NCBI RefSeq assembly: GCF_003425665.1
Contig: NZ_QQRQ01000009.1
Location: 34,823-98,822, forward strand
Direction: 5' to 3'
From: Evtepia gabavorous
GTDB taxonomy: Bacteria > Bacillota > Clostridia > Oscillospirales > Oscillospiraceae
Length of the DNA: 64,000 nucleotides
This document shows, in pieces, positions 42,455 through 52,378 of the stretch. Under the pieces are notes generated by a model. That model worked only from the letters and a program-made list of their open reading frames with translations. It did no database searches and was not told the origin of the DNA. Each line of letters begins with the position of its first letter. Within the stretch, counting starts at the first letter, position 1. The position numbers were made by a program, and so were the translations under genes.

Positions 42455-42486
42455 CTGTACTGTCGAAGGACGTACAGACTATTTTC
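42450..42486 (+). terminator. Hairpin before the ABC ATPase gene
   Basis: Perfect 11-bp arms ATAGTCTGTAC / GTACAGACTAT with an 11-base loop, followed by TTTTCTG. It could end the two-component transcript or act on the ABC mRNA leader. Confidence 0.55.
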
Positions 42487-42512
42487 TGTTTGGAACCATG
42501 GAGGAATTTGAT

Positions 42513-43184
42513 ATGACAATCTTGGAGACCAGAGACCTGCGAAAGGTCTACGGCGCAGGGGATACGGAGGTCCGTGCCCTGGACGGCGTCCATCTCACGG
42601 TGGAAAAAGGAGAGTTTGTGGCGGTGGTGGGGACCTCGGGGTCCGGCAAGTCCACCCTGCTGCACATGCTGGGAGGCTTAGACCGGCCCACGTCGGGGTC
42701 TGTAACGGTGGATGGCCGGGAGATTTTTCAGCTTAAGGATGAGGAACTGACCATTTTCCGCCGCCGGAAGATCGGCTTCGTCTTTCAAAACTATAATCTG
42801 GTGCCTGTGCTCAACGTTTACGAGAATATTGTCCTGCCCATTCGTCTGGACGGCAAAGTAGAGGACCGGGCCTATGTGGAGCAGATCATCGCCACCCTGG
42901 GGCTGGAGAAGAAGCTCCAAAATTTGCCCAACAACCTCTCCGGGGGTCAGCAGCAGCGGGTGGCCATCGCCCGGGCCTTGGCGGCCAAGCCCGCCATTAT
43001 TTTGGCCGATGAGCCCACGGGCAACCTGGACTCCAAGACCAGCCAGGACGTGATGGGGCTGCTCAAGGTGACCTCCCAGCGGTTTGCCCAGACCATTGTG
43101 ATGATCACCCACAATGAGGAGATTGCCCAAATGGCCGACCGGACCATCCGCATTGAGGATGGACAGATTACCAGCCGGGGGTGA
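42513..43184 (+). CDS. ABC transporter ATP-binding protein (MacB/BceA type)
   Basis: 223 residues from ATG 42513, eight bases after GGAGGA; in-frame starts upstream lack a site. Walker A VGTSGSGKSTLLHMLGG, Q-loop VFQNYNLVPV, signature NLSGGQQQRVAIARAL, Walker B AIILADEPTGNLDS, H-loop VMITHN. It is the common LolD/MacB/BceA subfamily that pairs with FtsX-type permeases. The permease gene starts 7 bp later. Confidence 0.95.
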   Translation: MTILETRDLRKVYGAGDTEVRALDGVHLTVEKGEFVAVVGTSGSGKSTLLHMLGGLDRPTSGSVTVDGREIFQLKDEELTIFRRRKIGFVFQNYNLVPVLNVYENIVLPIRLDGKVEDRAYVEQIIATLGLEKKLQNLPNNLSGGQQQRVAIARALAAKPAIILADEPTGNLDSKTSQDVMGLLKVTSQRFAQTIVMITHNEEIAQMADRTIRIEDGQITSRG

Positions 43185-43191
43185 GAGGGAC

Positions 43192-45852
43192 ATGATCCGC
43201 GTATCCAACAAAGCCTGCGTCCGGCATTTGGGACGCCAGTCCATGAAGGCGGCCAAAACCCGAAACTGCATCGCCGTGCTGGCCATCGCCCTGACCACGG
43301 TGCTCTTTACCTCCCTGTTTACCATCGCCCTGTCCATCAACGACGGCTTTCAGCAGTCCAATTTCCGGCAGGCGGGGGGATATAACCACGCCACCTTCAA
43401 ATCATTGACCCAGGAACAATTTGGGGAGATCAAGGAGGACCCCCTGATTAAGGAGTGGGGCCTGCGCCGGTTCATAGGGATGCCCACAGAGGCCCCCTTT
43501 CACAAGAGCCATGTGGAGATCGGCTACTCCGACCCAACCCAGGCCAAGTGGATGTTCTGCCAGCCCCAGGAGGGACGCCTGCCCCAGGAGGGCACCAATG
43601 AGGCGGCCACCGACACCCGGGTACTGGAGCTGCTGGGGGTGGAGCCTGTTTTGGGGGCGGAGTTTACCCTGACCTTCGGGATCGGGGCGGGCTCGGTGGA
43701 GACCACCCAGACCTTTACCCTCTGCGGCTGGTGGGAATATGACGAGGCCATCCCGGCTGACCATGTGCTCATTCCCGAGAGCCGGCTGGAGTCCATCCTG
43801 GCGGAGACGGGATATGTCCCTGGACAGGACGCCTCCGGCGCGGGACTCTGGGGCCTGGATGTGATGCTGGACAGCTCCCTGCACATTGAACAGGATGTCC
43901 AGACCATTCTGGCCAACCACGGCTATCAGGACCAGAACCGGCAGGAGGACAATTATGTGAATACCGGCGTGAACTGGGGCTACACCGGAGCCAAGATGGC
44001 CGAGAACATGGACCCGGCCACGCTGGCGGCGCTGGCGGCGGTGCTGCTGCTGATTGTGTTCACCGGATACCTGATTATCTATAATGTCTTCCAGATCTCC
44101 GTGACCAACGACATCCGATTCTATGGCCTGCTGAAGACCATCGGGACCACCGGGCGGCAGATCAAAGCTCTGCTGCGGCAGCAGGCGCTGCTTCTGAGCT
44201 GTATCGGCATCCCCATCGGGCTTGTGCTGGGCTGGATGGTGGGCGGTCTGCTGGCGCCCATGGTGATCCAGCGGCTGGACGGCGTAGTGAGTACCGTGTC
44301 CGTGCATCCCCTGATCTTTGTGGGCTCGGCCCTGTTTGCCCTGTTCACCGTGCTGCTGTCCTGCGCCAAGCCAGGCCGGCTGGCGGCGAAGGTCTCCCCC
44401 ATTGAGGCGGTACGGTACACGGAGGGCAGCCAAAGCAAGAAGAAGGCAAAGCGAGGCAGCGGAAGGGTGTCGCCCTTTTCCATGGCCCGAGCCAACCTGG
44501 GCCGCAGCAAGGGCAAGACCGTGGTGACGGTGCTCTCCCTGTCCCTGGCGGTGGTGCTCACCACCATAACGGCCACCTTTGTGGGGGGCTTTGACATGGA
44601 CAAGTATCTCTCCAAAAGCATCTGCACGGACTTTGTCCTGGCGGACGCGGGGCATTTTCAGGTGGGGGACACCTTCCACGCCGGTATGGCCCTGCCCCAG
44701 GAGGTCATTGACCAGGTGACCAGCCAGGGCGGCGTGGCCGAGGGGGGAAAGGTCTATGGAATGACGACCGCAGTACAGGAGGGCGTGACGGAGGACTGGT
44801 TCCGTTCTGCCAACCAGCAGTGGTATACCGAGGAGCAAATGGAGAGCTTGATTACGGGCATGGAACGGGATGCTGGGAACCACCTGCTGGACAGAGCACA
44901 GCTCTATGGCATGGAAGGCTTTGCCTTGGATCAGCTGGACGTGATGGAAGGGGACCTGTCCAAGCTGTATGAGCCGGGCGGGCGCTACATTGCCGCCGTG
45001 TATAACAAGGATGACTATGGCAAGTGGAGGCCAGACTCCCATTGGGCCAAGGTGGGGGACCAGGTCACCCTGCGGTACGTGTCAGAATTTGAATATTACA
45101 GCCCCACCACCGGGGAGGTCTTCGGGTCCGAACCCCCGGAGAAAGAGGCATACTTGTCCCGGGCGGTGGAATACCAAGAGGTTACCTATGAGGTGGCGGC
45201 GTTGGTAGCTGTGCCCAGCTGTCTGGGTTATGGCTACTATGGGGCGGATGAATTTGTGCTCAACGATGCAACATTCTGCCAAGATACGCAGAGTGACAGC
45301 GTGATGCTCTATGCCTTCAACACCCAGGAGGGCGGGGCGACGGCCATGGAGGACTTCCTGGCCGACTACACGGAAAACCAGAATCCCCAATACGACTATG
45401 TGAGCAAGGTCACCTACCAGGCGGAGTTTGAGAGCTTCCGCGCCATGTTCCTGATGCTGGGCGGGGCGCTGAGCTTCATTGTGGGGCTGGTGGGCGTGCT
45501 GAACTTCTTCAACGCCATTTTGACGGGCATCCTGACCCGGAAGCGGGAGTTTGCCGTGCTCCAGTCCATCGGCATGACCGGGCGGCAGCTGAAGATCATG
45601 CTGGTCTGGGAGGGCCTCTTCTACGCGCTGGGGTCTATCCTCATTGCCCTGGTGCTGGCCCTGGTGCTGGGGCCGCTGTCCGCACCCACCCTGGAGAACC
45701 TGTTCTGGTTCTTCACCTATCATCTGACGGTGACCCCGGTTCTGATTCTGCTGCCGATCTTTCTGCTGCTGGGCGGCCTGGTCCCGCTGGCGGTTTACCG
45801 GTCGGTGGCCCGGGTCTCCGTGGTGGAGCGGCTGCGGGAGGCGGAGGGCTGA
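43192..45852 (+). CDS. FtsX-type ABC transporter permease
   Basis: 886 residues from ATG 43192. First membrane helix at about 24-47; a large outer domain to about 280; three helices (LAALAAVLLLIVFTGYLIIY and on, to 430) forming the first FtsX domain; another helix at about 440-465, a second outer domain to about 745; and three final helices in the second FtsX domain (MLGGALSFIVGLVGVLNFFNA). The duplicated layout matches macrolide/peptide-type and lipoprotein-type exporters rather than nutrient importers. With the adjacent kinase and regulator, likely an antimicrobial-peptide or envelope-stress module; substrate unknown. Confidence 0.9.
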   Translation: MIRVSNKACVRHLGRQSMKAAKTRNCIAVLAIALTTVLFTSLFTIALSINDGFQQSNFRQAGGYNHATFKSLTQEQFGEIKEDPLIKEWGLRRFIGMPTEAPFHKSHVEIGYSDPTQAKWMFCQPQEGRLPQEGTNEAATDTRVLELLGVEPVLGAEFTLTFGIGAGSVETTQTFTLCGWWEYDEAIPADHVLIPESRLESILAETGYVPGQDASGAGLWGLDVMLDSSLHIEQDVQTILANHGYQDQNRQEDNYVNTGVNWGYTGAKMAENMDPATLAALAAVLLLIVFTGYLIIYNVFQISVTNDIRFYGLLKTIGTTGRQIKALLRQQALLLSCIGIPIGLVLGWMVGGLLAPMVIQRLDGVVSTVSVHPLIFVGSALFALFTVLLSCAKPGRLAAKVSPIEAVRYTEGSQSKKKAKRGSGRVSPFSMARANLGRSKGKTVVTVLSLSLAVVLTTITATFVGGFDMDKYLSKSICTDFVLADAGHFQVGDTFHAGMALPQEVIDQVTSQGGVAEGGKVYGMTTAVQEGVTEDWFRSANQQWYTEEQMESLITGMERDAGNHLLDRAQLYGMEGFALDQLDVMEGDLSKLYEPGGRYIAAVYNKDDYGKWRPDSHWAKVGDQVTLRYVSEFEYYSPTTGEVFGSEPPEKEAYLSRAVEYQEVTYEVAALVAVPSCLGYGYYGADEFVLNDATFCQDTQSDSVMLYAFNTQEGGATAMEDFLADYTENQNPQYDYVSKVTYQAEFESFRAMFLMLGGALSFIVGLVGVLNFFNAILTGILTRKREFAVLQSIGMTGRQLKIMLVWEGLFYALGSILIALVLALVLGPLSAPTLENLFWFFTYHLTVTPVLILLPIFLLLGGLVPLAVYRSVARVSVVERLREAEG

Positions 45853-45885
45853 GGCGCTGCCCTGTCAAACTGCATAATCGTTCGG

Positions 45886-45926
45886 AACAAACCGGCCCTA
45901 TCCCACAGGATAGGGCCGGTTTGTTG
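45886..45926 (+). terminator. Rho-independent terminator of the two-component/ABC operon
   Basis: 18-bp perfect stem AACAAACCGGCCCTATCC / GGATAGGGCCGGTTTGTT with loop CACA. Confidence 0.85.
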
Positions 45927-46048
45927 ATGGCGTTTTGGCAGTCTCGCCGGGAAGGTGCAAAGATTGCACGAAAACGGAAGCAGGGGGAACACAAAACTAT
46001 GAAAAGTCCTGAAAGTGAAAAGAAGCTCAGATATTTTTTTCGGAGTGC

Positions 46049-46077
46049 TTGACATTTTGCAGGGGAAGTGCTACATT
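46049..46077 (+). promoter_or_regulatory. Sigma-A promoter of hrcA operon
   Basis: TTGACA, 17 bp, TACATT, directly followed by the CIRCE element. Confidence 0.85.
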
Positions 46078-46081
46078 AGCT

Positions 46082-46108
46082 TTAGCACTCAGGGAGAATG
46101 AGTGCTAA
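46082..46108 (+). promoter_or_regulatory. CIRCE operator (HrcA binding site)
   Basis: Perfect consensus TTAGCACTC-N9-GAGTGCTAA at the start point of the hrcA operon. HrcA bound here represses it until heat shock. Confidence 0.97.
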
Positions 46109-46139
46109 AATGATAGAAGAGGCCAAAGGAGGCCTGAGA

Positions 46140-47198
46140 ATGGAACTGTCGGAGCGCAAAAAACAGATCCTTCGCGCGGTGGTAGAAAACTACATACAGA
46201 CCGCCGAACCTGTGGGCTCCAAAGCCATTGTGGTCAGCGCCGGCCTGAAGGTCTCCTCCGCCACCATCCGCAATGAGATGGCGGAGTTGGAGACCCTGGG
46301 TTACCTGGAACAGCCCCATACCTCCGCCGGACGGATTCCCTCTCCCAAGGGATACCGGCTGTATGTGAACGAACTCATGGAGGAGCACCGGCTGACCATG
46401 CAGGAGGCCCAAAAGATCAACGAAGCTCTCAACCTCAAAATCCGGGAAATGGACCAGGTGATGACGGAGGCGGGGAAGATCATCTCCCAGCTGACCAAGT
46501 ATCCCACCTTTTCCCTGACCAAGGGGACCAGAAAAGCCACCATCGCCCGCTATGACCTGCTCATGGTGGAGGAATCGGCGTTCATCGCTGTGCTGATGAC
46601 CGATGGCCAGATGGTGAAGAATAAGCTCTTCCGCCTGCCTACCCCCCTGTCGGAGACCCAGCTGCAGCTGCTGGGCACCCTGCTGAATACCTCGTTTACG
46701 GGCCTGACCCTGGAGGAACTGGGGCCGGAACTGGCGCGGGTGGCCTCCCATGCCGGGGGCGAGGCCTACGGACTGATCAGTCTGGTGGTCTCCTTCGCCA
46801 TGGAGGTGCTGGAGGAGCTGGAGACCAATGTGATTCACACCGCTGGCATCCCCACGCTGCTGGCCCACCCGGAGTACCAGAGCCTGGAGCGGGCGGAACC
46901 CCTGATGAACTTTCTCTCCGAGATGGGAGAGGGGGTCAACCTGCCGGTGGTGCAGGGAGAAAACGTAAAAATTCTCATTGGCCCGGAGAACGTGGCCGAC
47001 GAGTTGAAAGAATCCAGCGTGATCATGGCCAGCTATGATATTGGCGGCGGAATGCAGGGCGTCATCGGCGTGGTGGGCCCCACCCGCATGGACTATGCGG
47101 ACCTGGCGGCCCGGTTGTCCTACTTTGCGGAAGGTCTTTCCCGCATGTTTGGCAAAGGCGAGATTCCGCCCCCCGCCGGGAGCGAACCTGAAGAATGA
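46140..47198 (+). CDS. hrcA: Heat-inducible transcription repressor HrcA
   Basis: 352 residues from ATG 46140 after AAAGGAGG; an in-frame ATG at 46098 lies inside CIRCE and is rejected. N-terminal winged helix (LSERKKQILRAVVENYIQ, VGSKAIVVSAGLKVSSATIR, NEMAELETLGYLEQPHTSAG) and the GAF-like HrcA domain ending in ASYDIGGGMQGVIGVVGPTR. It represses its own operon through CIRCE and is kept active by GroEL. Overlaps or abuts grpE. Confidence 0.97.
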   Translation: MELSERKKQILRAVVENYIQTAEPVGSKAIVVSAGLKVSSATIRNEMAELETLGYLEQPHTSAGRIPSPKGYRLYVNELMEEHRLTMQEAQKINEALNLKIREMDQVMTEAGKIISQLTKYPTFSLTKGTRKATIARYDLLMVEESAFIAVLMTDGQMVKNKLFRLPTPLSETQLQLLGTLLNTSFTGLTLEELGPELARVASHAGGEAYGLISLVVSFAMEVLEELETNVIHTAGIPTLLAHPEYQSLERAEPLMNFLSEMGEGVNLPVVQGENVKILIGPENVADELKESSVIMASYDIGGGMQGVIGVVGPTRMDYADLAARLSYFAEGLSRMFGKGEIPPPAGSEPEE

Positions 47199-47215
47199 GG
47201 AGGATACCACATCCC

Positions 47216-47752
47216 ATGAGCAAGAAAAATAACGATCAGAATCAGGTCCCCGAGGAAACCAAGGAGGAGACCCCGGAGGAAGTGACCGAAGCCTCTCAGG
47301 AAAAGCAGGAATCCAGCCAGGAGGAAGCCCTCCAGCAGGCCCTGCGGGAGCAGGAAGACAAATACCTCCGGCTGCTGGCGGAGTACGACAACTACCGCAA
47401 GCGAAGCCAGAAGGAAAAGGAAAACGCCTGGACCACCGCCAGGGCGGACACCATCAAGGAACTGCTCCCGGTGTATGACAATCTGGAGCGGGCGCTGAAG
47501 CAGGAGACCGCCGACGAGGCCTATGCCAAGGGCGTGCAGATGACCATGACCCAGCTCAAGACTGTGCTGGAAAAGCTGGGGGTGGAGGAGATTCCCGCCC
47601 AGGGCGAATCCTTTGACCCCAATGTCCATAACGCAGTGATGCACATGGAAGACGAGGCTTTGGGAGAGAATACCGTAGTAGAAGTATTCCAGGCCGGCTT
47701 TAAGATGGGAGAAAAGGTCATTCGCCACGCCATGGTCAAGGTGGCCAACTGA
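47216..47752 (+). CDS. grpE: Nucleotide exchange factor GrpE
   Basis: 178 residues from ATG 47216, eleven bases after AGGAGG; ATG 47195, overlapping hrcA, is the alternative. A Glu/Gln-rich N-terminal tail, a coiled coil at about 40-90 ([21 protein letters not shown]) and the beta domain ([43 protein letters not shown]). It releases ADP from DnaK. Confidence 0.96.
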   Translation: MSKKNNDQNQVPEETKEETPEEVTEASQEKQESSQEEALQQALREQEDKYLRLLAEYDNYRKRSQKEKENAWTTARADTIKELLPVYDNLERALKQETADEAYAKGVQMTMTQLKTVLEKLGVEEIPAQGESFDPNVHNAVMHMEDEALGENTVVEVFQAGFKMGEKVIRHAMVKVAN

Positions 47753-47858
47753 CCGGCCCTGTCCGGGCGGACAGCCCCGAACCATTTCCAGATCACCATA
47801 TAAATTTGATAAACGTGTAAACAACAGCCATCTGTTCTTGATAAGGAGGAACAACATT

Positions 47859-49733
47859 ATGTCTAAGATTATTGGTATCGACTTAGGAACCACCAACTCC
47901 TGCGTCTCCGTGATGGAGGGCGGCGAGGCCGTCGTTATCCCCAACGCGGAGGGCAACCGCACCACCCCTTCCATTGTGGCATTTTCCAAGGACGGCGAGC
48001 GGATGGTGGGCCAGGTGGCAAAGCGCCAGGCCATCACCAACCCCGACCGGACTGTGATTTCCATTAAGCGTGAGATGGGCTCCAACTACAAGGTGAACAT
48101 CGACAGCAAGGCGTACACTCCCCAGGAGATCTCCGCCATGATCCTGCAGAAGCTGAAGGCAGACGCCGAGGCCTATCTGGGCCAGACCGTCACCGAGGCG
48201 GTCATCACCGTCCCTGCCTACTTCACCGACGCCCAGCGGCAGGCCACCAAGGACGCGGGCAAGATTGCCGGCCTGGAGGTCAAGCGGATCATCAATGAGC
48301 CCACGGCGGCGGCCCTGGCCTACGGCGTGGACAAGGAATCGGATCAGAAGATCATGGTCTATGACCTGGGCGGCGGCACCTTCGACGTCTCCATTCTGGA
48401 GATCGGTGACGGGGTCATCGAAGTCCTGGCCACCGCCGGCAACAACCGGCTGGGCGGCGACGACTTCGACAAGTGCATCATGGACTGGATGGTGGCGGAG
48501 TTTAAGAAGGCCGAGGGCATCGACCTGAGCGGCGACAAGGTTGCCATGCAGCGCCTGAAGGAGGCTGCGGAAAAGGCCAAGATTGAGCTGTCCGGCGTCA
48601 CCTCCTCCACCATTAACCTCCCCTATATCACCGCCGATGCCACCGGCCCCAAGCATCTGGACCTGACCCTCACCCGGGCGAAGTTCAATGAGCTGACCGC
48701 CCACCTGGTGGAGGCCACCGCCGGACCGGTGAAGCAGGCCATGAGCGACGCGGGCCTCACCGGCAATGACATCGCCAAGGTCCTCATGGTGGGCGGCTCC
48801 AGCCGGATTCCCGCTGTGCAGGATGTGGTGAAGAAGCTCACCGGCAAAGAGGGCTTCAAGGGCATCAACCCCGATGAATGCGTGGCCATGGGCGCAGCCC
48901 TTCAGGGCGGCGTGCTGGTGGGCGACGTGAAGGGCCTGCTGCTGCTGGACGTGACCCCCCTGTCCCTGGGCATTGAGACCATGGGCGGCGTGAACACCAA
49001 GCTCATCGAGCGCAACACCACCATCCCCGCCAAGAAGAGCCAGATCTTCACCACCGCGGCCGACAATCAGACCCAGGTGGAGGTCCACGTCCTCCAGGGA
49101 GAGCGGGAGATGGCCCAGTACAATAAGACCCTGGGCCGGTTCAGCCTGGACGGCATCGCCCCCGCCCGCCGGGGTGTGCCCCAGATTGAGGTTACCTTCG
49201 ACATCGACGCCAACGGCATCGTGAACGTCTCGGCCAAGGATCTGGGCACCGGTAAGGAGCAGCATATCACCATCACCTCCTCCACCAACATGTCCAAGGA
49301 GGATGTGGAGAAGGCCGTGAAGGAGGCCGAGCAGTTCGCCGCCGAGGACGCCAAGCGCAAGGAGGAAGTGGACACCCGGAACCAGGCCGACCAGATGGTC
49401 TATCAAAGTGAGAAGGCCATGGAGGAGATGAAGGATAAGCTGGATGCCAGCGAGGTCAGCGAGCTGGAGGCGGAGATCAACAAGGTGAAGGAGGCCCTGA
49501 AGGGCACCGATACCCAGGCCATCAAAACCGCCACAGAGAGCCTGACCCAGGCCTTCTATAAGGTCAGTGAGAAGATGTATCAGCAGGCCAATCCCCAGGG
49601 CGGCCAGCCTGGCCCCGATATGGGCGGCGCGGGCTTTGGCGGCCAGCAGGCCGGCGGAGCAGCCGGCGGCAGCGGGAACAAGGGCCCCGATGATGTTGTG
49701 GACGCGGATTACACCGTGGTTGACGACCAGTAA
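47859..49733 (+). CDS. dnaK: Chaperone DnaK (Hsp70)
   Basis: 624 residues from ATG 47859 after AAGGAGG. ATPase domain: [69 protein letters not shown]. Substrate domain: [18 protein letters not shown] and the beta-sandwich up to about 505; a helical lid; a Gly/Gln-rich tail with the end [10 protein letters not shown]. It lacks the 24-residue insertion of Gram-negative DnaK, as expected for Firmicutes. Confidence 0.98.
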   Translation: MSKIIGIDLGTTNSCVSVMEGGEAVVIPNAEGNRTTPSIVAFSKDGERMVGQVAKRQAITNPDRTVISIKREMGSNYKVNIDSKAYTPQEISAMILQKLKADAEAYLGQTVTEAVITVPAYFTDAQRQATKDAGKIAGLEVKRIINEPTAAALAYGVDKESDQKIMVYDLGGGTFDVSILEIGDGVIEVLATAGNNRLGGDDFDKCIMDWMVAEFKKAEGIDLSGDKVAMQRLKEAAEKAKIELSGVTSSTINLPYITADATGPKHLDLTLTRAKFNELTAHLVEATAGPVKQAMSDAGLTGNDIAKVLMVGGSSRIPAVQDVVKKLTGKEGFKGINPDECVAMGAALQGGVLVGDVKGLLLLDVTPLSLGIETMGGVNTKLIERNTTIPAKKSQIFTTAADNQTQVEVHVLQGEREMAQYNKTLGRFSLDGIAPARRGVPQIEVTFDIDANGIVNVSAKDLGTGKEQHITITSSTNMSKEDVEKAVKEAEQFAAEDAKRKEEVDTRNQADQMVYQSEKAMEEMKDKLDASEVSELEAEINKVKEALKGTDTQAIKTATESLTQAFYKVSEKMYQQANPQGGQPGPDMGGAGFGGQQAGGAAGGSGNKGPDDVVDADYTVVDDQ

Positions 49734-49754
49734 GAAAGCGAATCCAACGCAGCC

Positions 49755-49785
49755 AGCGGGGGACAGGATTTCCTGTCCCCCTGCT
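49755..49785 (+). terminator. GC-rich hairpin between dnaK and dnaJ
   Basis: Stem GGGGGACAGGA / TCCTGTCCCCC, extended by AGC/GCT with one bulge, followed by TGTG rather than a T-run. It may reduce read-through into dnaJ or protect the upstream mRNA. Confidence 0.4.
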
Positions 49786-49849
49786 TGTGTGAAAAGGAAG
49801 CGGCGGGGCTGCGCCGGTTCCATAGAGCCTATTGTGAGGTGAGAAACCA

Positions 49850-51013
49850 ATGGCAGACCAGAAGAAAAGAGATTACTATGAGGTCCTGGGGGTCAAGAAA
49901 GGCGCCTCGGACGATGAACTGAAAAAAGCTTACCGGAAGCTGGCCAAACAGAATCACCCGGACCTGAACCCGGGCGACAAAGCGGCGGAAGCCCGGTTCA
50001 AAGAGATCAATGAGGCCTATGAGGTGCTCTCGGACAAGGAGAAGCGGGCCAAGTACGATCAATTTGGCTTTGCGGGGGTGGACCCCAATTTTGGCGCCGG
50101 TGGTCCCGGCGGGGCTGGCGGGTTCGGCGGATTTGACGTGAGCGACCTGTTTGGCTCCTTCTTCGGCGGCGGCTTTGGCGGGTTCGGCGGGGGCGGACAG
50201 TCCCGGACAGGACCGGCCAAAGGGAGCACCGTGCGGGCCAGTTTGACCCTGACCCTGGAGGAGGCGGCCTTCGGCTGTGAGAAAGATGTGAACATCTCCC
50301 ATGTGGAGTCCTGTGACGTATGCGGCGGCACAGGCTGTGAGCCGGGCACCACCGCAGAGGTGTGCCCGGAGTGCCACGGCTCCGGCCAAGTGCGGATGCA
50401 GCAGCGGACCATGTTTGGGACCATGTCCACCTCCACCGTCTGCCCCAACTGCCGGGGAGAAGGGAAGATCATCCACCAGAAGTGCAAGGCCTGCGGCGGC
50501 AGCGGCGGCGTCCGCCGGCAGAAGAAGGTTCACGTGAAAGTGCCCGCCGGCATTGACAACGGCCAGGCCATTTCGGTCCGGGGCCAGGGGGATATGGGAC
50601 GCAACGGCGGTCCTGCCGGGGATTTGATTGTGGGAATCAATGTGATGCCCCATGCCCGGCTCCGCCGGGACGGCGCCCACATTTACTTGGATCAGACGGT
50701 TTCCATTCTCCAGGCTACGCTGGGGGGTGAAGTGGAGATTCCCTCTCTGGATGGCAAGATGAAGTGTAAGGTGGAGCCAGGCACCCAGCCGGGCACCACC
50801 CTCCGCCTGCGGGGCAGAGGCGTGCCGGCCCTCAACGGCAGAGGCCGGGGGGACCAGTATGTCACCATCCGGGTGGAGATTCCCCGGAACCTGAACGAGG
50901 ACCAGAAGGAGGCTCTGCGGAAGTTTGCCGAGGCCATGGGAGAGCTTCCCGCCTCCAGCAGCGCAGGGGAAAGCGGGGAGCGGTCCGTGTTCCACCGTCG
51001 GAAGAAAAAGTAA
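49850..51013 (+). CDS. dnaJ: Chaperone DnaJ (Hsp40, type I)
   Basis: 387 residues. J domain at 5-70 with HPD in [10 protein letters not shown]; Gly/Phe-rich region ([19 protein letters not shown]); four zinc-finger CxxCxGxG repeats ([32 protein letters not shown]); C-terminal substrate domains ([22 protein letters not shown]). It stimulates DnaK and delivers clients. Last gene of the heat-shock operon. Confidence 0.98.
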   Translation: MADQKKRDYYEVLGVKKGASDDELKKAYRKLAKQNHPDLNPGDKAAEARFKEINEAYEVLSDKEKRAKYDQFGFAGVDPNFGAGGPGGAGGFGGFDVSDLFGSFFGGGFGGFGGGGQSRTGPAKGSTVRASLTLTLEEAAFGCEKDVNISHVESCDVCGGTGCEPGTTAEVCPECHGSGQVRMQQRTMFGTMSTSTVCPNCRGEGKIIHQKCKACGGSGGVRRQKKVHVKVPAGIDNGQAISVRGQGDMGRNGGPAGDLIVGINVMPHARLRRDGAHIYLDQTVSILQATLGGEVEIPSLDGKMKCKVEPGTQPGTTLRLRGRGVPALNGRGRGDQYVTIRVEIPRNLNEDQKEALRKFAEAMGELPASSSAGESGERSVFHRRKKK

Positions 51014-51040
51014 GGCTCCGTAGACAGAAAGGAAAACAAT

Positions 51041-51844
51041 ATGTTTCTTGCCGATTGCCACACCCACTCCCTCTGCTCCCCGGACAGCAATGCCCCCATG
51101 CTCCAGATGGCCCAGAAGGCCTATGAATATGGTCTGCATACGCTGTGCCTGACAGACCACTGTGATCTGCTGAGCCTGGAGGGGGAGCGGACTCTGGACT
51201 ATGATTGGACCCCTGTGCACCGGGAGCGGAAGGGGATGCTGGACGCCTTCGGTGCCCGGCTGGACCTGCCCATGGGGCTGGAGTTTGGCATGGGCCATCT
51301 GTTTCCCGAGGCATCTGAGAAAATTCTCGGGGAGCCCGGGCTGGATTTTGTCATCGGCTCCTGCCACAACCTGGACGAGGCGGCGGGAGGACGGGACTTT
51401 TATCTGCTGCCCTATGACACCCTGGAGGACTGTTATCGGGCTCTGGACAACTACTTCCAGTCCATGCTGGCCATGGCCGCCAGCCCCTGCTATGATGTGG
51501 TGGGCCATGTGATCTATCCGCTTCGCTACATGAACGGCCCCTATGACACCCCCAGCCTGGACCGGTATCGGGATCAAATCCGGGAGATCCTTCGCCTGGC
51601 CATTCAGTCGGGCCGGGGCATTGAGATCAATACCTGGAAGGGGCAGACGCTCCGGGAATGGATTCCCATTCTGCGGGATTACCGGGAGTTAGGAGGGGAG
51701 ATCCTCACAGTGGGCTCGGATGCCCACGCGCCGGAACCTCTGGGCCGGGGGATTCGGGAGGCCTATGGCCTTATGGCCGACTGCGGCTTCCGCTATGTGG
51801 CCGTTTACCATGCACGCAAGCCGGAGATGATCCGGCTGAAATAA
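51041..51844 (+). CDS. Histidinol-phosphatase of the PHP family (HisJ-like)
   Basis: 267 residues. PHP-domain metal motifs: DCHTHSLCSPDS at the N-terminus, LCLTDHCD, MGLEFGMGH, SCHNLDE and, near the end, VGSDAHAPEPLGRG. It should remove phosphate from histidinol phosphate in histidine synthesis, or from another small phosphate. No other his genes are nearby, so the substrate is uncertain. 27 bp after dnaJ with no clear terminator, so it may share that transcript. Confidence 0.85.
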   Translation: MFLADCHTHSLCSPDSNAPMLQMAQKAYEYGLHTLCLTDHCDLLSLEGERTLDYDWTPVHRERKGMLDAFGARLDLPMGLEFGMGHLFPEASEKILGEPGLDFVIGSCHNLDEAAGGRDFYLLPYDTLEDCYRALDNYFQSMLAMAASPCYDVVGHVIYPLRYMNGPYDTPSLDRYRDQIREILRLAIQSGRGIEINTWKGQTLREWIPILRDYRELGGEILTVGSDAHAPEPLGRGIREAYGLMADCGFRYVAVYHARKPEMIRLK

Positions 51845-51885
51845 CGGGGCAGGGCCCCGCCGAAAAAAACAAGGAGGAGACGACC

Positions 51886-52323
51886 ATGATTGCATTGGGT
51901 TCTGACCACGGCGGCTTTGACCTGAAGGAACGGGTGAAGGCCTATTTAGACCGGGAGGGCATCCCCTATCAGGACTATGGCTGCCACAGCAAGGAGAGCT
52001 GTGATTACCCTGTGTTTGGCAAAGCCGCGGCGGAGGCCGTGGCCTCGGGGGTTTGTGAAAAGGGCATCGTCATCTGCACCACCGGCATCGGCATCTCCAT
52101 TGCGGCCAACAAGGTGCGGGGCATCCGCTGCGCTCTGTGCAGTGATCCCCTCTCCGCGGAAATGACCCGCCGGCACAACGACGCCAATATGCTGGCCATG
52201 GGCGCCGGCATGGTGGGGCCCAACTTGGCAGAGCGGATTGTGGAGGTCTTTCTCCACACGGACTTCGAGGGTGGACGCCACGCCCGACGGGTGGGGCTGA
52301 TTACGGAGATGGAAGAGGCATAA
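51886..52323 (+). CDS. rpiB: Ribose-5-phosphate isomerase B (RpiB/LacAB family)
   Basis: 145 residues from ATG 51886 after AAGGAGG. Motifs: IALGSDHGGFDLKERV, DYGCHSKESCDYPVF, VICTTGIGISIAANKVRGIRC-type anion hole, RRHNDANMLAMGAG. It interconverts ribose 5-phosphate and ribulose 5-phosphate in the pentose phosphate pathway; some members act on allose or galactose 6-phosphate. Length is typical. Confidence 0.93.
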   Translation: MIALGSDHGGFDLKERVKAYLDREGIPYQDYGCHSKESCDYPVFGKAAAEAVASGVCEKGIVICTTGIGISIAANKVRGIRCALCSDPLSAEMTRRHNDANMLAMGAGMVGPNLAERIVEVFLHTDFEGGRHARRVGLITEMEEA

Positions 52324-52339
52324 ATTATAGAAGACGGGT

Positions 52340-52375
52340 ACACCCCCCAGGCGGCTATGACCGCCTGGGGGGTGT
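52340..52375 (+). terminator. Strong GC hairpin after rpiB
   Basis: 15-bp perfect stem ACACCCCCCAGGCGG / CCGCCTGGGGGGTGT, loop CTATGA, with no T-run. It ends three bases before the next start codon. Confidence 0.5.
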
Positions 52376-52378
52376 GGC

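Noticed and set aside
47883..49850. 655-codon open frame on the strand opposite dnaK
   Set aside because: It is a shadow of the well-conserved dnaK frame in GC-rich DNA; it has no ribosome site and its translation is low-complexity.
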